Shown here: piece after piece, positions 62,084 to 64,000 of the stretch
How positions within the stretch are numbered: position 1 is the first letter of the stretch
Layout of the letters: each line of letters begins with the position of its first letter
Source of the DNA: Chitinophagaceae bacterium
GTDB lineage: Bacteria > Bacteroidota > Bacteroidia > Chitinophagales > UBA10324
Reading direction: 5' to 3'
DNA length: 64,000 nucleotides
Assembly (NCBI GenBank): GCA_016717285.1
Contig: JADKFU010000005.1
Location: 480,501 to 544,500 of the forward strand
Translations under genes and position numbers: made by a program
The notes under the pieces: generated by a model
Told to the model about the DNA's origin: nothing
What the model saw: the letters and a program-made list of their open reading frames with translations, nothing else
Database searches by the model: none

Positions 62084-63685
62084 ATGTTTTTTGCTTTATT
62101 TAATTACTTTTGCTGTGTGAAAGAAAAATTTACATTCCTCCTCAGTATTGTTTCTTTTCCCTGTTTACTATTTTCACAAACACCTGTTTGGAGTACTGAC
62201 ATTGCTCCCATTATTTATGGTAATTGCACCTCTTGCCATCACGAAGGAGCCATTGCTCCATTTTCCCTGATGACGTATGATGCCGCTGTTACCTATGGAT
62301 TTTCCATTCAGACTAATGTGAATGCGCATAAAATGCCACCCTGGCCACCTGATCCGGATTACAGTCATTTCAGAGATGAAAAAGTTTTGACGGAAGCGGA
62401 ACTCACTGCAATCAATAATTGGGTGGATGGTGGAATGCCTGCGGGTGACTTGAATCAGGCACCTGAGCCGCCTGTTTATAATGGATTTTCTTCGATGCAA
62501 CAAATTGATGATACGGTACATATGCCGGTTTATGAGGTGACTGAGGAAGTTGACGATTTCCGTACGTTCGTTGTGCATTCCGGGTATGCTGAAACAAAAT
62601 TTGTAAATCAGATTGAAATCATTCCGGGCGACTTTTCCATGGTGCATCACCTGCTGATGTTCCAGGACTCTACGAATATTTCTTTTACACAGGATTCGCT
62701 CTCTCCGGGTCCTGGTTATCCAAGTGATGGAGCCGGTGTATCCAGTCAGGCAGCAGAATTAATAGGAGGATGGATTCCGGGAAGTGATCTGCTGACGCTG
62801 CCTCCGAATATGGGATTCAGAATGCCGGCAGGAACAGACTATGTATTAGCTTTTCATTATGCGCCAAACAGCCTTGGGAAAACAGACAGCACAAAAGTTA
62901 ACCTCAGGTTTATTGATTCAACTAATGTGAGAACAGTTACTGTTCCCCGTTATTTATACTGGCATCTGCCTTCACTAATTGATGGGCCCTTGTATATACC
63001 TGCCAACCAGGTAAAAGCATTTCATGAGCAGTCGCAAGTGTTTACAACAGATTTATCATTGCTGGCTTTGCAACCGCATTGTCATCTGATAGGTAAGTCG
63101 TGGAAGATATTTATGGTGACTGCTCCGGGTGACACCACGAATCTGATTTACATACCTAATTGGAATTTCAACTGGCAGATGTGTTATTTCTTTAATAAAA
63201 TAATTAAGATACCTGCAGGTGCACAGATCTTTGGAGAAGCTGTTTTTGACAATACGATCAATAATCCGAATAACCCTTTTAACCCTCCTCAGAATATCTC
63301 TGCCGGCGAAGCAACCACCGCTGAAATGATGTCTGCACGTTTTTGGGTAATTGATTACCAGCCCGGTGATGAAGATATTATTTTGGATAGCAGTTTTTAT
63401 ACCTCTGACTCAGAATCAATATCCGTCGGTTTGCTTCCATTGAAAGTAATTCCCAACCCTGTGGAAGGACAGTTGCATTTTTTGACTACCCTTCCGGAAC
63501 ATGAAATTGATTGGACCATCACTAATCAGATTGGACTGATAGTAAAGTCAAAACACCTGAGTCATATTCCAAAAGGAGCATATACTGAAGAAGCGGATGT
63601 TTCAGGACTCTCGCCGGGAATCTATATTTTGACGGTTGCTTCAGGCAATGAAACAGCATCAACAAAAATTATTATCACAGAGTAA
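62084..63685 (+). CDS. Exported cytochrome c / copper (PHM-like) monooxygenase fusion with T9SS domain
   Basis: 533 residues. Signal peptide at the N-terminus (a GTG at 62117 is an alternative start). Residues 48-52 are CTSCH, a single haem c site, followed by a short cytochrome-like domain (HKMPPWPPDP, AINNWVDGGMP). The middle (~130-430) looks like a type II copper, ascorbate-dependent monooxygenase: His188-His189 (MVHHLLMF) and His258 (AFHYAPNS) for one copper, His332-x-His334 (LQPHCHLIG) and Met415 (TAEMMS) for the other. The last ~75 residues are a type A T9SS sorting domain. Likely oxidises a substrate outside the cell; the haem may feed electrons to copper (inference). Confidence 0.88.
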   Translation: MFFALFNYFCCVKEKFTFLLSIVSFPCLLFSQTPVWSTDIAPIIYGNCTSCHHEGAIAPFSLMTYDAAVTYGFSIQTNVNAHKMPPWPPDPDYSHFRDEKVLTEAELTAINNWVDGGMPAGDLNQAPEPPVYNGFSSMQQIDDTVHMPVYEVTEEVDDFRTFVVHSGYAETKFVNQIEIIPGDFSMVHHLLMFQDSTNISFTQDSLSPGPGYPSDGAGVSSQAAELIGGWIPGSDLLTLPPNMGFRMPAGTDYVLAFHYAPNSLGKTDSTKVNLRFIDSTNVRTVTVPRYLYWHLPSLIDGPLYIPANQVKAFHEQSQVFTTDLSLLALQPHCHLIGKSWKIFMVTAPGDTTNLIYIPNWNFNWQMCYFFNKIIKIPAGAQIFGEAVFDNTINNPNNPFNPPQNISAGEATTAEMMSARFWVIDYQPGDEDIILDSSFYTSDSESISVGLLPLKVIPNPVEGQLHFLTTLPEHEIDWTITNQIGLIVKSKHLSHIPKGAYTEEADVSGLSPGIYILTVASGNETASTKIIITE

Positions 63686-63953
63686 TTCTGAACTTTTTAA
63701 TTAATACCCGTGGATCTCTTTGGGTGAGTAATTTCATTTCCATTTTATGGTGAAGTGGCATGCTGCTAAACTACTTTATAAACCTTCCTGATCCGTTGTT
63801 AGTCCGGATTTGTAATCATAGGTGTTCTAAACCTTTGAAACCCTTTACTGGCATGGATTACAATGATCCTTTCAACGAATAAAATTGAAGGTTAAATTAA
63901 ACATGAATTGTTCTTTAAATGTTTTTCACTCTGCAAAATAATCAGCGTCATAA

Positions 63954-64000
63954 TCAGAACGGAACACTTACTTCAAAATAAGTTCCTGTGAAAAGAGCTA
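63954..64000 (-). CDS. C-terminal end of a possible histidine kinase (truncated)
   Basis: The final 14 codons and stop of a minus-strand gene that enters from the right edge. The peptide ends GTYFEVSVPF, like the closing strand of HATPase_c domains in sensor kinases. Too short to be sure. Confidence 0.35.
   Translation of the reverse strand, partial: ALFTGTYFEVSVPF

Noticed and set aside
62105..62112. TACTTTTG box
   Set aside because: It matches a -7 element but lies inside the start of the monooxygenase frame, only 5 bases before the alternative GTG, with no -33 partner.

Overview
The window looks like chromosomal DNA of a member of the Bacteroidota, probably an environmental Chitinophagales/Saprospirales-like lineage. 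That placement is inferred from gene content, not from a phylogeny. The evidence is: several secreted proteins with type IX secretion (T9SS) C-terminal sorting domains, a PorP/SprF protein next to a PorE-like OmpA protein, adhesins with the gliding-motility-associated (type B) C-terminus, promoters of the TTG/TAnnTTTG type, almost no Shine-Dalgarno sequences, and a Tgt lacking the usual zinc cysteines. DNA is AT-rich and even in style. I see no insertion sequence, phage, CRISPR array or other clear mobile element.

Layout. 1-8.5 kb: a truncated PKD-repeat secreted protein (minus), dnaK with a clear terminator, a putative lipoprotein, then panB, a secreted M1 peptidase and a 3-hydroxybutyryl-CoA dehydrogenase (plus). 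8.7-20.3 kb: tRNA-Gly, a T9SS-exported hydrolase-like protein, a lipid kinase, a bacilliredoxin, ahcY, pdxJ, rplS, pckA, rsmE, a DUF4159 protein and pyrD. 20.4-31.8 kb: rarA, a polysaccharide flippase, then the most distinctive block: two paralogous ~800-residue adhesin-like proteins with type B sorting domains, followed by PorP/SprF and a PorE-like TPR/beta-propeller/OmpA protein and a strong terminator. 31.8-44.6 kb: housekeeping and envelope genes (DUF423, cobalamin adenosyltransferase, a DUF2795 protein, glycosyltransferases, ispD, queA, an ABC permease, dnaB, an LptF/G permease, tgt, an ECF sigma factor, rsmG). 44.9-54.7 kb: dprA, pabB, a bipolar-charged low-complexity protein, purA, a STAS protein coupled to a Fur regulator, a CFA-synthase-like methyltransferase, the RelA/SpoT enzyme and an orphan response regulator. 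54.8-64 kb: a strong candidate small RNA with a consensus promoter and a 6S-like fold, tRNA-Leu followed by a decayed tRNA-Leu-like copy, the tig-clpP-clpX operon, a cupin, a methyltransferase, a PfkB sugar kinase, an outer-membrane barrel protein, a T9SS-exported cytochrome c/copper monooxygenase fusion and the last codons of a possible histidine kinase.

How the parts work together. Most of the window is core metabolism and information processing in short operons. The accessory theme is the cell surface: at least five T9SS cargo proteins, an outer-membrane PorP/PorE-like pair and polysaccharide export and glycosyl-transfer genes. The items I rate most worth follow-up are the 6S-like RNA at about 54808-54931, the type-B-adhesin/PorP/PorE module at 23417-31700 and the exported haem-copper monooxygenase fusion at 62084-63685.
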